From Mangifera indica (lineage: Eukaryota > Streptophyta > Magnoliopsida > Sapindales > Anacardiaceae): DNA of 64,000 nucleotides. The notes beneath the pieces were generated by a model. The model searched no databases and was not told the origin of the DNA. It saw only the letters and a list, made by a program, of their open reading frames with translations. The stretch covers positions 11,290,449 through 11,354,448 of the forward strand of contig NC_058149.1 in assembly GCF_011075055.1 (NCBI RefSeq), given 5' to 3'. The position numbers were made by a program, and so were the translations under genes. Of the stretch, positions 1-11,836 are shown one piece after another (position 1 is the first letter of the stretch; each line of letters begins with the position of its first letter).

Positions 1-464
1 TAAAATGTTATCCTTTTTAGTATGCTCTCGTGTAAATTAAACTTACACTTTCTCAAAATTAGTTATTAATACATAATTGTAGATATAAAGTCTCGAACAA
101 CGAATTGAAATGCGATACTTTTTATTGTTCTCATTATAGTGGATCTACTCAAACTATGTGCTATGTTTGGTGGTGACTGATCACAAAAGTAACTTTCATA
201 ATGTCTTCACATCACTTCACAGGTGACAACAGAATCAAATTCTACTATTGCATTTTGTCATTTCCTTAATGGAAAGCTTAGTTCCATTGCCTAACATCAA
301 CAAGTGAAACAGATGCAACAGAATTTTGATGATAATCATATGTAAGTCTACATACATTCTAATTTTGTTCTATCACCTACCTTTTTTTTTTTTAAATTAA
401 GCACATGATAACAATAAACAAGACATTGAAGAGGCGCACTTATTTCCCACAAACCATTGCAGTT

Positions 465-1991
465 TCACCACCTTCTTTGAACATAATTTCTCTCTGATTC
501 TCTTGAGAATTCTGCAGACCTTTCAAGCTTACTAATTACAGCATTCTTAAAACTTATAGCCTCTTGAACTTGCGAGCATGATCTTTGCATCCTAACATCA
601 CTTAAACTACTCCTTGACTCCATCATTTCATTAAGCGAAATTCTCCGTTTCGGACCCTGTTCGGGCCTTTGTCTTGGAGCACTATGTGACCTCAATTTAG
701 CCTTGAAAGACTTTGTATTAGCCATATAATTTGGAAAATTTGAATTCTGCCTGAAGAAATTTTCAGCACAGACGCTCTTTGCGGGTGTGACCGGAGCTTT
801 AGACCCGTTAAGATTGAGAAACCGAGGGGTGCTTTGTGCAGTCGAGAATCTGCATTCATCACCAGTGAGTCCCCAATCAGATTCTTGAAAATTTCTTGTA
901 TCGGGTATCGATAAACGTGCTGGAACTCTCAATGGAAGAGGGGAGGAGAGTGTTTGATAATGTGGGTCATCACTGAAATCTGAAGCAGAATAGTTTGTTC
1001 TGCGAGATCTTGATTTAGGCCTCCCTGTGTCAACCTCCACAATTTTAGGACTTCCATCAGTGGTGTTAAATGTGGTGTCAAGAGAAGCAGACAGTCTTCT
1101 ACTATGAACAGATATTGCCTGTTCAATTCTTGTTTCATCAAACCTCTCCTGCAGAGAAACACAATTTATGGCAATTGTAAATGATATGCAAATGAAATTA
1201 ACTTCCCTGTCTTGTCATTTATGGAATCTGGGTTCTCACCGTAGATTTTCGAGCTCGAGATTCCAATCTGTTATTATTGATAATGAGGCCTCGAGCTTTC
1301 TGGGTTCGGACTGTGGCTTGTGCTCTTATCAGCGCCTGCATACCATGAAGAGTTGCAGCCGCTTGTTTCCTCACTAAATAACCTCTAACATGTGCCTGCA
1401 ACTTCACTAAGCCTTTAAGAGCTCGCAGGGCTTTTCTCGCCTGTTTCAATTCCAAAATTCACAATAAATTTTCATATCCAAATTAATTGAAAATACCCAT
1501 TTATGCATTCATGAAGCTAAACAGGCCACTGCAAATTTACAGGTCTTTAATAACATACAGAGAAAGTGCATAAAGGAAAAGGGTCTTACCAAATATCCCC
1601 TAAAAATGGTTTGAATCTTGACAGCAGCCCACCTCTCATGGCCACCGCCAAACATGGTGCCCCTGCCATGACTAGTCAACCTGACCACCGCCACAGCAGC
1701 CTGGGCAGCAGCCACTGCAGCATCAGCTGCTGCTGCGGTGGCAGCAGCCACTGCAATTGCGTGCTTGTTCTGTTCTTTCTCTGTCTCAGAATAGTATGAT
1801 CTTAACCAAGCTGCCTCTGCTGGAGTTATGTTTGGCGGTATTGTAGTTGGATTATGACACAAGACATCAGTGTCTCTCCCTGAGTGGCCAAAGCAACTGG
1901 CTTTCTTGTCTCTCCGGTCACCGGAGTTTGTACTGTCCCTGTCGTTTTTTATCCCAAAAAGGCCCTTTAACCACCTTGTTGCTCTGCCCAT
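465..1991 (-). CDS. IQD25: IQ67-domain calmodulin-binding scaffold protein, IQD25-like
   Basis: Three exons read on the minus strand: 1991-1590, 1440-1240 and 1148-465, giving 428 residues. Both introns are GT-AG and phase 0. The start is the ATG in [15 protein letters not shown], the usual N-terminus of this clade. An alanine-rich stretch precedes the IQ67 region (about residues 120-190). That region has IQ motifs starting at [10 protein letters not shown], split by intron 1, followed by [15 protein letters not shown] and [14 protein letters not shown]. The split inside the IQ67 domain is a family hallmark. The C-terminus is basic and serine-rich and ends [17 protein letters not shown] proteins bind calmodulin and associate with microtubules or membranes as scaffolds; this is family knowledge. 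The next gene is a MATE transporter, as beside Arabidopsis IQD25, which supports the assignment over the related IQD22 or IQD26. Confidence 0.93.
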
Positions 1992-4900
1992 TTTTTACTA
2001 CAGAAATCGACTGCAGAATAAGTGATTGAAAGGACCCAGGTCACAAAAAACTGTTCTTTAAACTGGAATCTAAAAATGATAAAAATTTAGAATTTTTTTG
2101 AGAAAGAAAAGAAAAAGCTGTTCCCCCCCAGCTCACAATCTTAGCTGCTTTCCTTGTTGCGAAAACTGGTTACACTAACACAAAACACTCGTCAAAGTAT
2201 AAAATCCTTTACAAGAAAGTCCGTATGTGAAATTATGGAAACGAGAAAGTCCTCAGTGGAATTTGAAACAGAGAAAACAAGAAAGAAAATGCTGTCATGG
2301 CCTCGTGAAAATCCGCAATACATGACAAAAACATGTCGCTAAGAGATTCAGAGGATTTTGAAAACAAAATTTATTATAAATTTTAAAAGCAGGGAGTTCC
2401 TAGTAAACTAATAAAGAAAGGTTAAAAAGAAAAAAGAATAAAAAAATGACAGAGAAAGAGAAGGGAGAAGTCCACCATACAAGAATCAGATTCTCAATAG
2501 AAAAAGCAATTTCAAAAGAGAAAAAAGTAGCAGAAAAGAAGAAAGAACGAAAGTGAAATGCTCAAAAATTCTCATTCTACCAATGAAAAACTCAAGAAAG
2601 CTGTAATTTCTTTGAAAAGTAAATACAACACAAGCATCATAAACATGAACAGGGTCTCTCTCTTTCTTATTACTTTATGGAGCTACGTGTCCTTAAAGAG
2701 AAAGATACCTTAGGGTCCTCCTCATCCTCTGACAGTCTCGTGAAGCCATAGATTTTTTATCATTTATTTATCCATCGAAAATTAAAAATTTTACACACAG
2801 CTTATGCAATTATTGAACTCTGTAAATTCTTGTTTTTCCTGCAAGAATATTACCTTCTCTGGCTCTTAAATGCCTGTTTGAATAATTCATTAAACCACCA
2901 TTCATTTCTGTAAAGGATTTTAAAATAGAAAATATATTGATATTGGGTCTAGCTATTATGAGAGTGATTGTATACTCTTAAACAAATCAAACATAAAAAA
3001 TAGAAATAGAAAGTTTGGTTATGTATTTTATATTGTTTGAAATAAGGTATAACTAGTTAAATAGTCGTAAGTTTCTTAAACTGATAATAAGCATTTTTGG
3101 TTGTAAAATCAAAATGGGGTAGAGCATATCTTGAAATTGGGTGTGAAATATTAGATTAGGGATTTTACAATTTGATTTTGATAATGAAATGTCTCTGCTA
3201 TGTGCTGCCATCTTCTTCCTTCCTCACCCTTTTCTGGGTTCTGAAAAAATATTCCAGTTGCAGCAGCACCTAATTCTTTTCCACTGTTGTTTCTTTCAAA
3301 TATTATTACCAATTACTTAATTTCTTCAATTCTTTTTCCATTATTTCTGTACTAGTCCAACAACTCTCATGTCAATTTTTACTCAGTAGCTTTTCTCTGC
3401 GCCCCTCTGCAACACAGCTTAAAGTTGAAATTAAAATTGCTTCTACAGTAAATGTACTTTTAACCAGACTTAGTCATTTTTCAGCCAATCAAAATTTGAA
3501 AGATTACACAATTTTCAGTTGGTTTCTGAGTGCATCATCCAGGTGGAAGAAAACAAAGTGTCCTTTCGATTGCGTGTTTATATTTACCCAAAATGGATGA
3601 AAATTACAAGAGGAGGGTAAAAAGGTAAATTAAAGTGGATTCGTGATCTACATACTTAGCTGGCTGGAATGTGCATCGTAACATGGACCATGGGAAGGAC
3701 AATCCATGATGAGGTCATGGAGTTGAATTTAATTACGGAAATGCTCATCACGTGGTGTTTGGTTTGACGATTGCCCTTCCCTTTTCCCACCTTGCATCAA
3801 GTTTTATTGGCCAAATGACTATTTCCTTTCTAAGGTTTGATGAAATAACAAATTCCACATATTAAGTTTGAAAAAAAATCTAATTTTTTTACCTTTATGT
3901 TAAAATTTTGAACAAATTCTATTAACCTTTTAAAAAAATTATTAAAAAGACAAAAGACTCTTAAGCTAAATAATAGTTGATATTCCCAAGATTTTATTAA
4001 ATAATTTTGAATCTTAATTTGAATTAAAAATAATAAAAAATTTATTGATACAAATATATGTAAGGGTGTCAATGATGTATAATTATATGTATAGAGGTAA
4101 ATTGTGATTTTTTTTAAATATTAGGAGTGTTAAATAATTTTAAGGAGATTTTGAAAATTTTAAAAAGTTTGGGATGATTTTAAGATTTTAAAATTTTAAT
4201 GTACTCCTTAATAGTTTCAAAATTAACAATTACACCTCTAAAATACATATTAAATAAGAGATATACATGTCATATTATAAACTATTAAAAATATATTCAA
4301 TTTTTAAAATATAAGGAGTAAATAGGATAATTTCTTAAATAAAATAGGAAAAATATATATTTATCTTTAATAAGTTTTTTTTTAAAATAATATTAAAACC
4401 CCATAATACATATCTATTATAAATTTTAAAAAAAGAATATAAATATTCTTTAACTAATAAAATTAACAGTTAATTTTGATAAATAGGTAAGAAATTAGCT
4501 TAAATACCTTTTAATGATTAAAATTAATTGTTAATTTTGGTAAATAGATAAAAATTGATTTTTTTTAAATTGACAAGTGAGAATCTATTAATTCACCAAA
4601 CCTTGGGTGGGAAAGAGTTGTTTGGCCATTTTTACTTTGGAGTTCTGACTGCGTTGGATTCTGACCATGTAGTTTATCTTGTTTATTTGTTGGTTTCAGA
4701 TACATTTTTTGTGGCACAACAGAAAGGACAAGATTGGCCGGGCTGTCAATTGAAGGACACATGTATTACGAAAGGCGGCATGCACTATCTTAATAATTAG
4801 TGTATTAATATATGTGTATATATAAATAATTTTTTATATAAATAATGAAGTATTATTATATAATTAAATAATTAAAAATAAAATAATATTTAATTATAAA

Positions 4901-7741
4901 ATAATATATTATTATTTATACATACTATAATTGATTCATTGGTATATCTTTAAAACACAATACCATTTTATTTATATTTAGAATATAATTATACTCTCCT
5001 TTGTCTTTTCCAAACACAACATTAAAATCTTTAAAATGGGTTTATATTCGCTTTTATTATCAATTAGTAAAATTGGTAAAATACTATAATTTTAAAAAAA
5101 AATTAAATTTAAATCTTTATAAAATTTTAATTTTACTAATTTTTTTAAAAAAAATATATATATTTATTTATTTGGCATAATCAGGATTCAGGAGGACTAT
5201 TTTCAGGCAAGCCCAATCCACAATACATGGAAATTCCAATCTTAATTAAAATCCAACTAATCATTTGTGAATGTCAGACTGTCACTCAACAGTCTCTTTC
5301 AAGATTGTGGCCTTTTAACCGATTTCATTGGGCCATGAAATTGGACCTCTCACTTGACAAACTAAGTGAAGGATAAATTTTAAGTGAAAATATATCATGC
5401 CCCCTAGGCTTTCCAGATTTTATGGTATTAATTTTTGACGTTCTAAAATGATGTTCATGTCAAATATGTATCGAGCTGGATTTGAGTCTACTTAGCTTAA
5501 TCTCGGATGAATCAAGCTTGATCTGAGCATTGAGAGACCAGAGCTCAAGCTAGATATTACTCAACTTAATATAGGGTGTGACTCATTGAGAGACCATATC
5601 AATCCAAGATCGAATCGAGTTGATGGTAAACTAAGGCTAAAACAATGTTGTGTTGGAATTGTTAAAGGATGTCATATTTTTAACATTATCAAACAACATT
5701 GTTTTGGTTAACTCTTCGTAACACCCACCTAGACATTGTAAGGTTATTTTTGTCTTTTTATTTTGTATGTTTGAATTAACATTGATGTGAGAATGTGTTA
5801 AAATAGGATATATCCAAAATATGTCATGACACTCGTTTCCTTTTGTTGGAGCATTACCCTGAATTTAAGAAGTCTACATTTAAATCTCCGTATCTTTTTC
5901 GTTTCAATTGTAATTATCAATTCTTTTGTTTTCACTTGTCATAAGTCTCTTCCATAATCTCATTCTTCGTTAAAACATTATTTTCAAAACATACAACACA
6001 ATGCAACAAAGTTAAAACATGACGAAGCCTAATCACTCAAATTAAACCTAATTTATAATAATCATTCCATGAAACACAAAGTTATCACTACCCAGGTGCC
6101 ATACTCATATATCATTTAGAGAAACTACCCTAGAACAATGCAACAACAAAAGACACAAAAATGTCACATATGACATTGAGAAAAATTCACCTTCTGAGTA
6201 GCCGATGATGATAATACTCTGATATTGTGTTTGTGAAGTATGAAGAAAAAAAAAAGCCCCGAGGATATTTATTAAAAAAAGTTAAAGAAAATCCTTGATG
6301 AACTGAAAGCTAAAAATATTAGGAGTTACAAAGACTTGAGATTGACAAGACTTTAGTTTTTACAAAAATTGAAGAATGTCAAAGCTTTATAAAAAAAATA
6401 GAGTAAATAAATCGAAATATGATTATTCTCGGATTTTTGTAGACAAATTAAAGATTGACGAGAAGAAATCCCCACCTTTCAAGTCTATGACATGTATTGT
6501 CGATCCAATGAGAAAGATAAAATGTGTCCAACAAAACATCACAATCATTTGAGTTGAACTGATATGTATATAACTTGTCAACACATTAAATGTCAAATGC
6601 AAACATCATCATCACAACATACTACAAGTATACCTTGTTTCCACATGCCATCCATATGTGTAGAATGACAGAGTTTCTAAAGCTACTTCATAAAATTAGA
6701 GATAATTGTTATATGGTTAAGCTTCTTCTTCCTTAAACTTGCAAAAACGACACCTAAAAATGATTAGTTAGCACAAACTACTTGATCGGTATCCAGACAT
6801 GTCATCAATTCTCATATCATTTATAAGTGTGAATAGATGTTTCTTAACCTCGAGATAACAAACACAACACAACTTGGGAGTTTAACTCCTTAATATCTAC
6901 AAGATCATTTGCATGTATTGTCTCATGTTTGTATAAAAAATTTAACACTTCCTACCAAACCAGGATTGCACAATTATTTTATTTCTATAGAATTAGACTT
7001 AGAATAAAGATATAGACTCTTCATTGAATTAGAAAGGAAGGTAATGTATTTAAATATAACTCTACCTCTCTTTACCATATAAAAATACGTAGGATTGAAT
7101 AAAGGTGATCTTTAAAAAAATTTCTTTAACTCGTACTGATACTCTGTCAAAATTTCTCAAAGATGTAAATAAAGCAATCCTAGACATAGGTTTTTGAACA
7201 ACAAACCAAACCAGGCTAAAAACACCTCGTTTTCATAACTCACTAATATAATGTTATTCGCTCACCTACATTGTTTAATTCCAATTGCTATAATTATCAT
7301 CCTTTCGCATAAAATTTATCCTTGTGACTTTTTATTGGAACAGACTTTCGTATTATATATATAATAGCATTCCTCGGAATTCCAACGCCACACTAGAGCA
7401 ACATTCCTATCTTTTTATTATCTTTTAAAAAGGCAAACAAATAAATAAAATCTGACAGATTCTGAACACCGGAGGATGTTTTTATGTTTTCATTCAATAA
7501 AGTTATTGAAATAAATCACATATAGAGTGGGGCCAAATGTCAAGGAGTAACGGTGCAGAGAATGATGGGTGAGCTAATGATGAGTAGCATGCTACTGTGC
7601 TCTGGAAATGATCGAAGATGCTACACACAGGGTCATGTGTGAAGGAACTCAGCAGCTCCTCGCAAGGGAGACATACCATGTCAAGTTGAGAAATAAATAA
7701 ACACCAAGTTTATCATATCATTGAAATTAATTAAGCTAACC
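1992..7741. other. Intergenic region upstream of the IQD gene, AT-rich
   Basis: The first 700 bases probably hold the IQD leader and promoter; a CT-rich run lies near 2650. From about 2750 to 5160 the sequence is very AT-rich with no coding signal. A less AT-rich island at 4570-4800 and the stretch 5160-7200 contain only short unrelated open frames. Segments around 5460-5600 resemble the degenerate aactcgattcgaa-type repeats also seen at 36670-37090. I recognise no gene here. Confidence 0.6.
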
Positions 7742-8050
7742 CTACTCATGCAACAGTATATCTTCAAAAAGCTTTGTAGTTTGTGTGCCAGTTGTTGCAT
7801 ATAACCCTACAAGGGGTTTTTTTTTTCTTCCTTTTTTCATGATAATATAATAATTTGTTATATAGGGCTTCTTCCATTTGTGTTGAGGTAGCAGGCAATG
7901 GCATGATGGAGAGGTTTGGTGACGATGTTGTTGTGGGGGAAAACTTTGAAGGAATGGCAAGAATGGTTTGGAAAGTGGAGATACAGATAAGGAGACAAGG
8001 GGGAGATGAATAGAAGAAAATCGGGCGGTTGCTTCAAGGGTAGTAGCCAT
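7742..8050 (-). CDS. Possible short gene of unknown function with a TATA box
   Basis: An open frame of 102 codons starts at an ATG at 8050. A good TATA-like motif (TTTATATAG on the minus strand, 8091-8099) lies about 45 bases upstream, which would give a very short leader. The predicted N-terminus (MATTLEATARFSSIHLPL) is rich in Ser, Thr and Leu with few acidic residues, so it could resemble an organelle transit peptide. The middle is Pro/His/Gln-rich and a poly-A/poly-G tract interrupts the second half, where an intron may be hidden. Downstream, a less AT-rich stretch (7530-7690) contains a further 58-codon frame on the same strand beginning MVCLPCEELLSSF. I recognise no family. It could equally be a noncoding transcript. 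Confidence 0.3.
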   Translation of the reverse strand: MATTLEATARFSSIHLPLVSLSVSPLSKPFLPFLQSFPPQQHRHQTSPSCHCLLPQHKWKKPYITNYYIIMKKGRKKKPLVGLYATTGTQTTKLFEDILLHE

Positions 8051-8193
8051 GTGAGAAGCATGATGCTCCAGAATGATGTTGTCTTCCTTTCTATATAAAT
8101 CTTCTGTTTGATGTTGTATTTTACTAGAAAAGGAATGGCAGACTTGGCCCCCTCAGCTTTTCGTTGAGCCATCTGTGGGGACTCTTGATCCAA

Positions 8194-9218
8194 TCTTGGC
8201 TCTCGCTTTGTTTAAGTTTGCTGATTATAAAACTGACAACATGCTTCCAAAACATCTATGGGAATAAATATTGTTAATAACATGGATAAGCTATAGTTCA
8301 TACTCGGAACTTGTGAATAATGATTGGCTCGAGGAAATTTGAGTTGCAAACAATTATACTTCTTAATATTCTTTTCAACACTTACGCATATTTCTAGTTT
8401 TTATTGAAGTATACTCGCTGTAATGCTTGCACATTAGAGCAATTTTCTAAGCCTTGTGTTTTGTGCTTTTGAAACTCAAATCAACCAAACTTGCCCCAGT
8501 TAATTTCTAAACTATTTGACGTCGAAGATTTCCATAAAAACAGTGTAGAGCGTTTGAAGGGAGACACTCAGTATATAAAGGCAATTTAATTGGATGAAAA
8601 TAATTGAAGTCCAAATATGCAGCAGTTGGATGAAAACCAGAAGTGGGACAAGAGGTTTAGCTATGATGAAGATGAAGGGGAGATGAATTTTGTGTTCCAC
8701 ATGAGAAAACAACAAACAAAGGTGATACCCCGCTCGTGCGCTCTCTGCATAAAGAGAAATGTGCCACTTATTTGCAGACAACACTCGCTTTTGTTCTCCA
8801 TTGAAAGGAGAATTAAGAGCTACAAATAGCCATGGCGATTGCAGTATTGTAGTGTGTTCTCTTCTATAGAGAGCCATTTTTTCATTATATCACCTTTGCC
8901 TTCTTTCTTTTATCCATATCATGAGACAGGTCTCTGGATCCGGGATCTGCTAAACTCACAAAGAGTCATCAAGCATCAAACATGTCTGAATATCTGAAAC
9001 ACTGTCCCAACCAACGGTTATTGGACAATGGTGACGTTACATCAGTCTCTGCTCTTGTTTGCATTGCCAATTCAAAATGAAAATAAAAATAAAAATATAT
9101 GACATTAATAATATAATTCACAAAAGAATATATAAATTCCATAATAACAAAAAATATTCTTCTTTTTCCCCTTTAGGCAGCACCCCCATCTCTTCTTCTA
9201 ACCAAAAAATAGCAATAA
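8194..9218. other. Intergenic region between the possible short gene and the MATE gene
   Basis: Mostly unremarkable. A plus-strand TATATAAAG at 8572-8580 is followed by a 70-codon frame at 8617-8829 (beginning MQQLDENQKWDKRF), but an earlier overlapping ATG and the absence of any recognisable family leave it unsupported. The part next to 9218 should contain the MATE 3' untranslated region. Confidence 0.5.
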
Positions 9219-10757
9219 TTAAGGCGACGTCACCGCAATTGAAATCAACGGCTGCTGTTCTTCGCTCTTCATGTCGCAAACTAACCCAGTATCTATACAC
9301 CCTGCGCATGTTAGCATCTGAGCTCTATCCGCTTGAAAATCCCAGTCGGTGGTCCCCACTACGTACAACATGAAGCCGGCACAACAAACCTGGGCCGATA
9401 AAAGCCCAAGCCAGAGCCCAGAAAACCCGACTTCGAGATAAAATCCGAGTCCAACAGCTACAGGCATGCCGACAAGATAGAATGCGCCGAGGTTCACGTT
9501 AGCTGCTGTGGACGGGCGTGCACTGCCTCTCAGGACCCCACACGCTACTGTTTGTGGACAGTTGCCGAGCTCGCACAACCCTAGGATCGGCAAGGCAGCT
9601 GATGTTAACCGTAGGATCTCCACGTCGTTGGTGAACATCCGACCCCACTTATCTCTCATCCCGGATGCAAAAACCGTAGCTGATAGGCCCATCATTGCAG
9701 CTAAAAACACTGCGACTACAGCGGATAATTTCGCTGTCTTAGGACGATTAGCACCAAGTTCGTTACCCACACGTGTGGAAACCGCAAAGCCAAGAGAAGA
9801 CGGGAAAACATACAGCAACGACGTCGTTTGGATCAGAATGCCCATGGAGGCCACCGATGCTTTAGGGTCCACTAAAATTCCACACAAAACGATCATGATC
9901 TCGTACCACCACCACTCTAAGCAAACCGATACGCAGCTTGGAGCAGCCAGCTTGAGCAGGGGTTTCCAGCCGGTTAAGCAGTCAACTGTTGGCTTTGTCC
10001 ACGCCGGCTCGTACAAGCGGCAAGTCCAAATGTACAAAGCTAAGGATAAAAGCACAAAGATGTTGGAGATAGCAGCTGCGGCTGCGACTCCAGCAACGCC
10101 GAGACGTAGATGAGTGACGAGAAAAAGGTTAATAGGAAAGTGAAGAATGGTGCCGGTGAAGGATGCTAAAGTTAGTGGATGGATGATGCCTTGAGCGCGA
10201 AGGTAAATGCGGATGGGGTGAATAAAGGAATTTGTTAAAAGGTCAGGGAGAGAGAAGATGAGATAGGAGTGAGCAATACGTGTGATATTAGGATCTTGAT
10301 GAAGATATAAAAGGATCTTGGATATGTTAAGCCAGAGAAGAGAGATGGGTATTGAAGAGACTAGTAGGAAAATTACTGAGCGGTGAAGGGTTAAAGATAG
10401 AAGCTTTGGACGTTGAGCACCGAAGGCTTGTGAACAAATGGGCTCCATGCCTAAAGCCAGCCCTGAAAGGACTGAATATCCAGTGATATTCGCGAAGGCA
10501 ATAGCCAGCGAGCCAGCAGCAAGCTCAAGGTCACCAAGACGACCAAGAAAGAGCATGGAGAGGATAGAGCGAGAGTAGAGGATAAGAGCTGTTAGGGCAA
10601 TAGGAAAAGCAAGGTTGAAGAGTGATTTCGTCTCTGTGATGATCTCAGAAAGGGAGGATGCTGATTTAGGATTTTCTGGGTCTTTTTTGCCATTTGGTAA
10701 CGAAGATAAAGGATCAAAACAAATGCTGTTTTGCTGCGTTTGTGTTGGTTTACGCAT
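9219..10757 (-). CDS. DTX51: MATE-family efflux transporter (DETOXIFICATION, DTX51/ADP1 type)
   Basis: A single-exon gene of 512 residues, ATG at 10757. The protein is very hydrophobic and fits twelve membrane helices in two six-helix halves. It begins the MatE domain at about residue 45 (LFNLAFPIALTALI) and carries the family signatures LGMEPICSQAFGAQ in the first half and STRVGNELGANRP in the second. The hydrophilic N-terminal 40 residues and C-terminal tail are typical of the plant subfamily containing DTX48-DTX51 (BCD1, ADP1/ADS1), whose genes are intronless. Those members act in endosomal or late secretory membranes and influence organ initiation, senescence and iron or hormone responses. 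The transported substrate cannot be read from sequence. A TATTAATA at 10888-10895 is a possible TATA element. Position between the IQD and HXK genes matches Arabidopsis ADP1 (AT4G29140). Confidence 0.95.
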   Translation of the reverse strand: MRKPTQTQQNSICFDPLSSLPNGKKDPENPKSASSLSEIITETKSLFNLAFPIALTALILYSRSILSMLFLGRLGDLELAAGSLAIAFANITGYSVLSGLALGMEPICSQAFGAQRPKLLSLTLHRSVIFLLVSSIPISLLWLNISKILLYLHQDPNITRIAHSYLIFSLPDLLTNSFIHPIRIYLRAQGIIHPLTLASFTGTILHFPINLFLVTHLRLGVAGVAAAAAISNIFVLLSLALYIWTCRLYEPAWTKPTVDCLTGWKPLLKLAAPSCVSVCLEWWWYEIMIVLCGILVDPKASVASMGILIQTTSLLYVFPSSLGFAVSTRVGNELGANRPKTAKLSAVVAVFLAAMMGLSATVFASGMRDKWGRMFTNDVEILRLTSAALPILGLCELGNCPQTVACGVLRGSARPSTAANVNLGAFYLVGMPVAVGLGFYLEVGFSGLWLGLLSAQVCCAGFMLYVVGTTDWDFQADRAQMLTCAGCIDTGLVCDMKSEEQQPLISIAVTSP

Positions 10758-11389
10758 GATCGAATATAGATTATGATCAACCTCACTTTCTCTTTACAAT
10801 ATGTGAAGAATCTCTCTCACAGATACTAAGTTTCTCTTCAGGGATAGATAGATGGTTTGTTTCTCGCCGTAGATGAGGAAGGGGAAGGTATTAATAGAGA
10901 AGTTGAGTCGAGGTGGGGTTTCTCTTTTTGAATCCAATTTATTTATTATTAATTTACACTTATTTTTACATTAACATTGGTTGATATTAAATATTTAAAG
11001 AAAGAGACGTGAGGGTTGTCAGATTCTGAGCGAGGGCTTCAAATGAGTTTGGTGAATTCTTGTACTCCGGCAGCCGATGGGTTGACATCAAAGGACGATT
11101 TTGGAGCACTTTGTTTTAAACTATTAATCTCGCCATTAAAACACCCAGTTGGCCCTAATTCAAATTAGGTCTTTGGATAGTCATAGTCAACACTCCTCAC
11201 CGGTCAAAATAAATCTTTTGCGCAACTTTAGACGTTAATATTTTTTCCTTATGCTTTAGAAAAGATGCATAAATAAATTGTTTTGACGTGAAATATGGCC
11301 TAGAAAGCTTGAAGAAGAGCGTTAATATTGAATCAAATATGAACAAAAGTTTCCTCCAGACCAAAATTAAAGTTATATTATGTGTCAAA

Positions 11390-11836
11390 TAGATATATAT
11401 TTATATGTATTATATATGACTGAGTACTACTTTATTTTTAATTCAAAATCATTTAATTATATGATACTACATATAAATGTGTCTTTATTTATGTATTCAA
11501 AGTAGATACTCATAGTTTTATTAATAAAATTATGCATATAAATAAATTATACAAACTTTTATATATGATATAAAGTGTTAGTTTTTAATTGAGTGACATA
11601 ATTGTTTACGTTTTCTCTCACTTTAAAATTATTTAATCAGATTGTATATAAAAGTTTATGTAATTCGTTTATACATATAGTATGTAACACAATTCTCATA
11701 TTTTCATTTTAATTTCAAATAAAAAAAGTAATATTATGCATACTCATTTTAAGTACACAAATAAAGACACTTATATATATCATCATATGATTAAATATTA
11801 TTTTATATTTAAAATGAATACATATAATTATATCGA
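11390..11836. repeat. AT-rich fold-back (MITE-like) repeat
   Basis: The left part read forwards and the right part read in reverse complement share a recurring block: AAGTGTCTTTATTTGTGTAC on the right and a close variant on the left, flanked by TATATGAT and by ACTCAT-GCATAAT segments. This makes an imperfect inverted repeat of about 150-200 bp around a central spacer. A related block (TTATTTGTGTACTCAAAATG) occurs alone at about 36627-36646. No target-site duplication could be assigned, so the ends are approximate. Confidence 0.55.

Noticed and set aside
7530..7690. Possible TAS or microRNA precursor
   Set aside because: The sequence does not match the tasiARF, miR390 or other plant microRNA sequences that I know, and no clear fold-back is visible.
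8617..8829. 70-codon plus-strand frame behind a TATATAAAG motif
   Set aside because: An earlier overlapping ATG, no domain, no visible homology and a short length. The TATA word alone is not enough in AT-rich DNA.
9508..10113. 201-codon plus-strand frame antisense to the MATE gene
   Set aside because: Antisense shadow of a GC-richer coding region; no recognisable family and no promoter.
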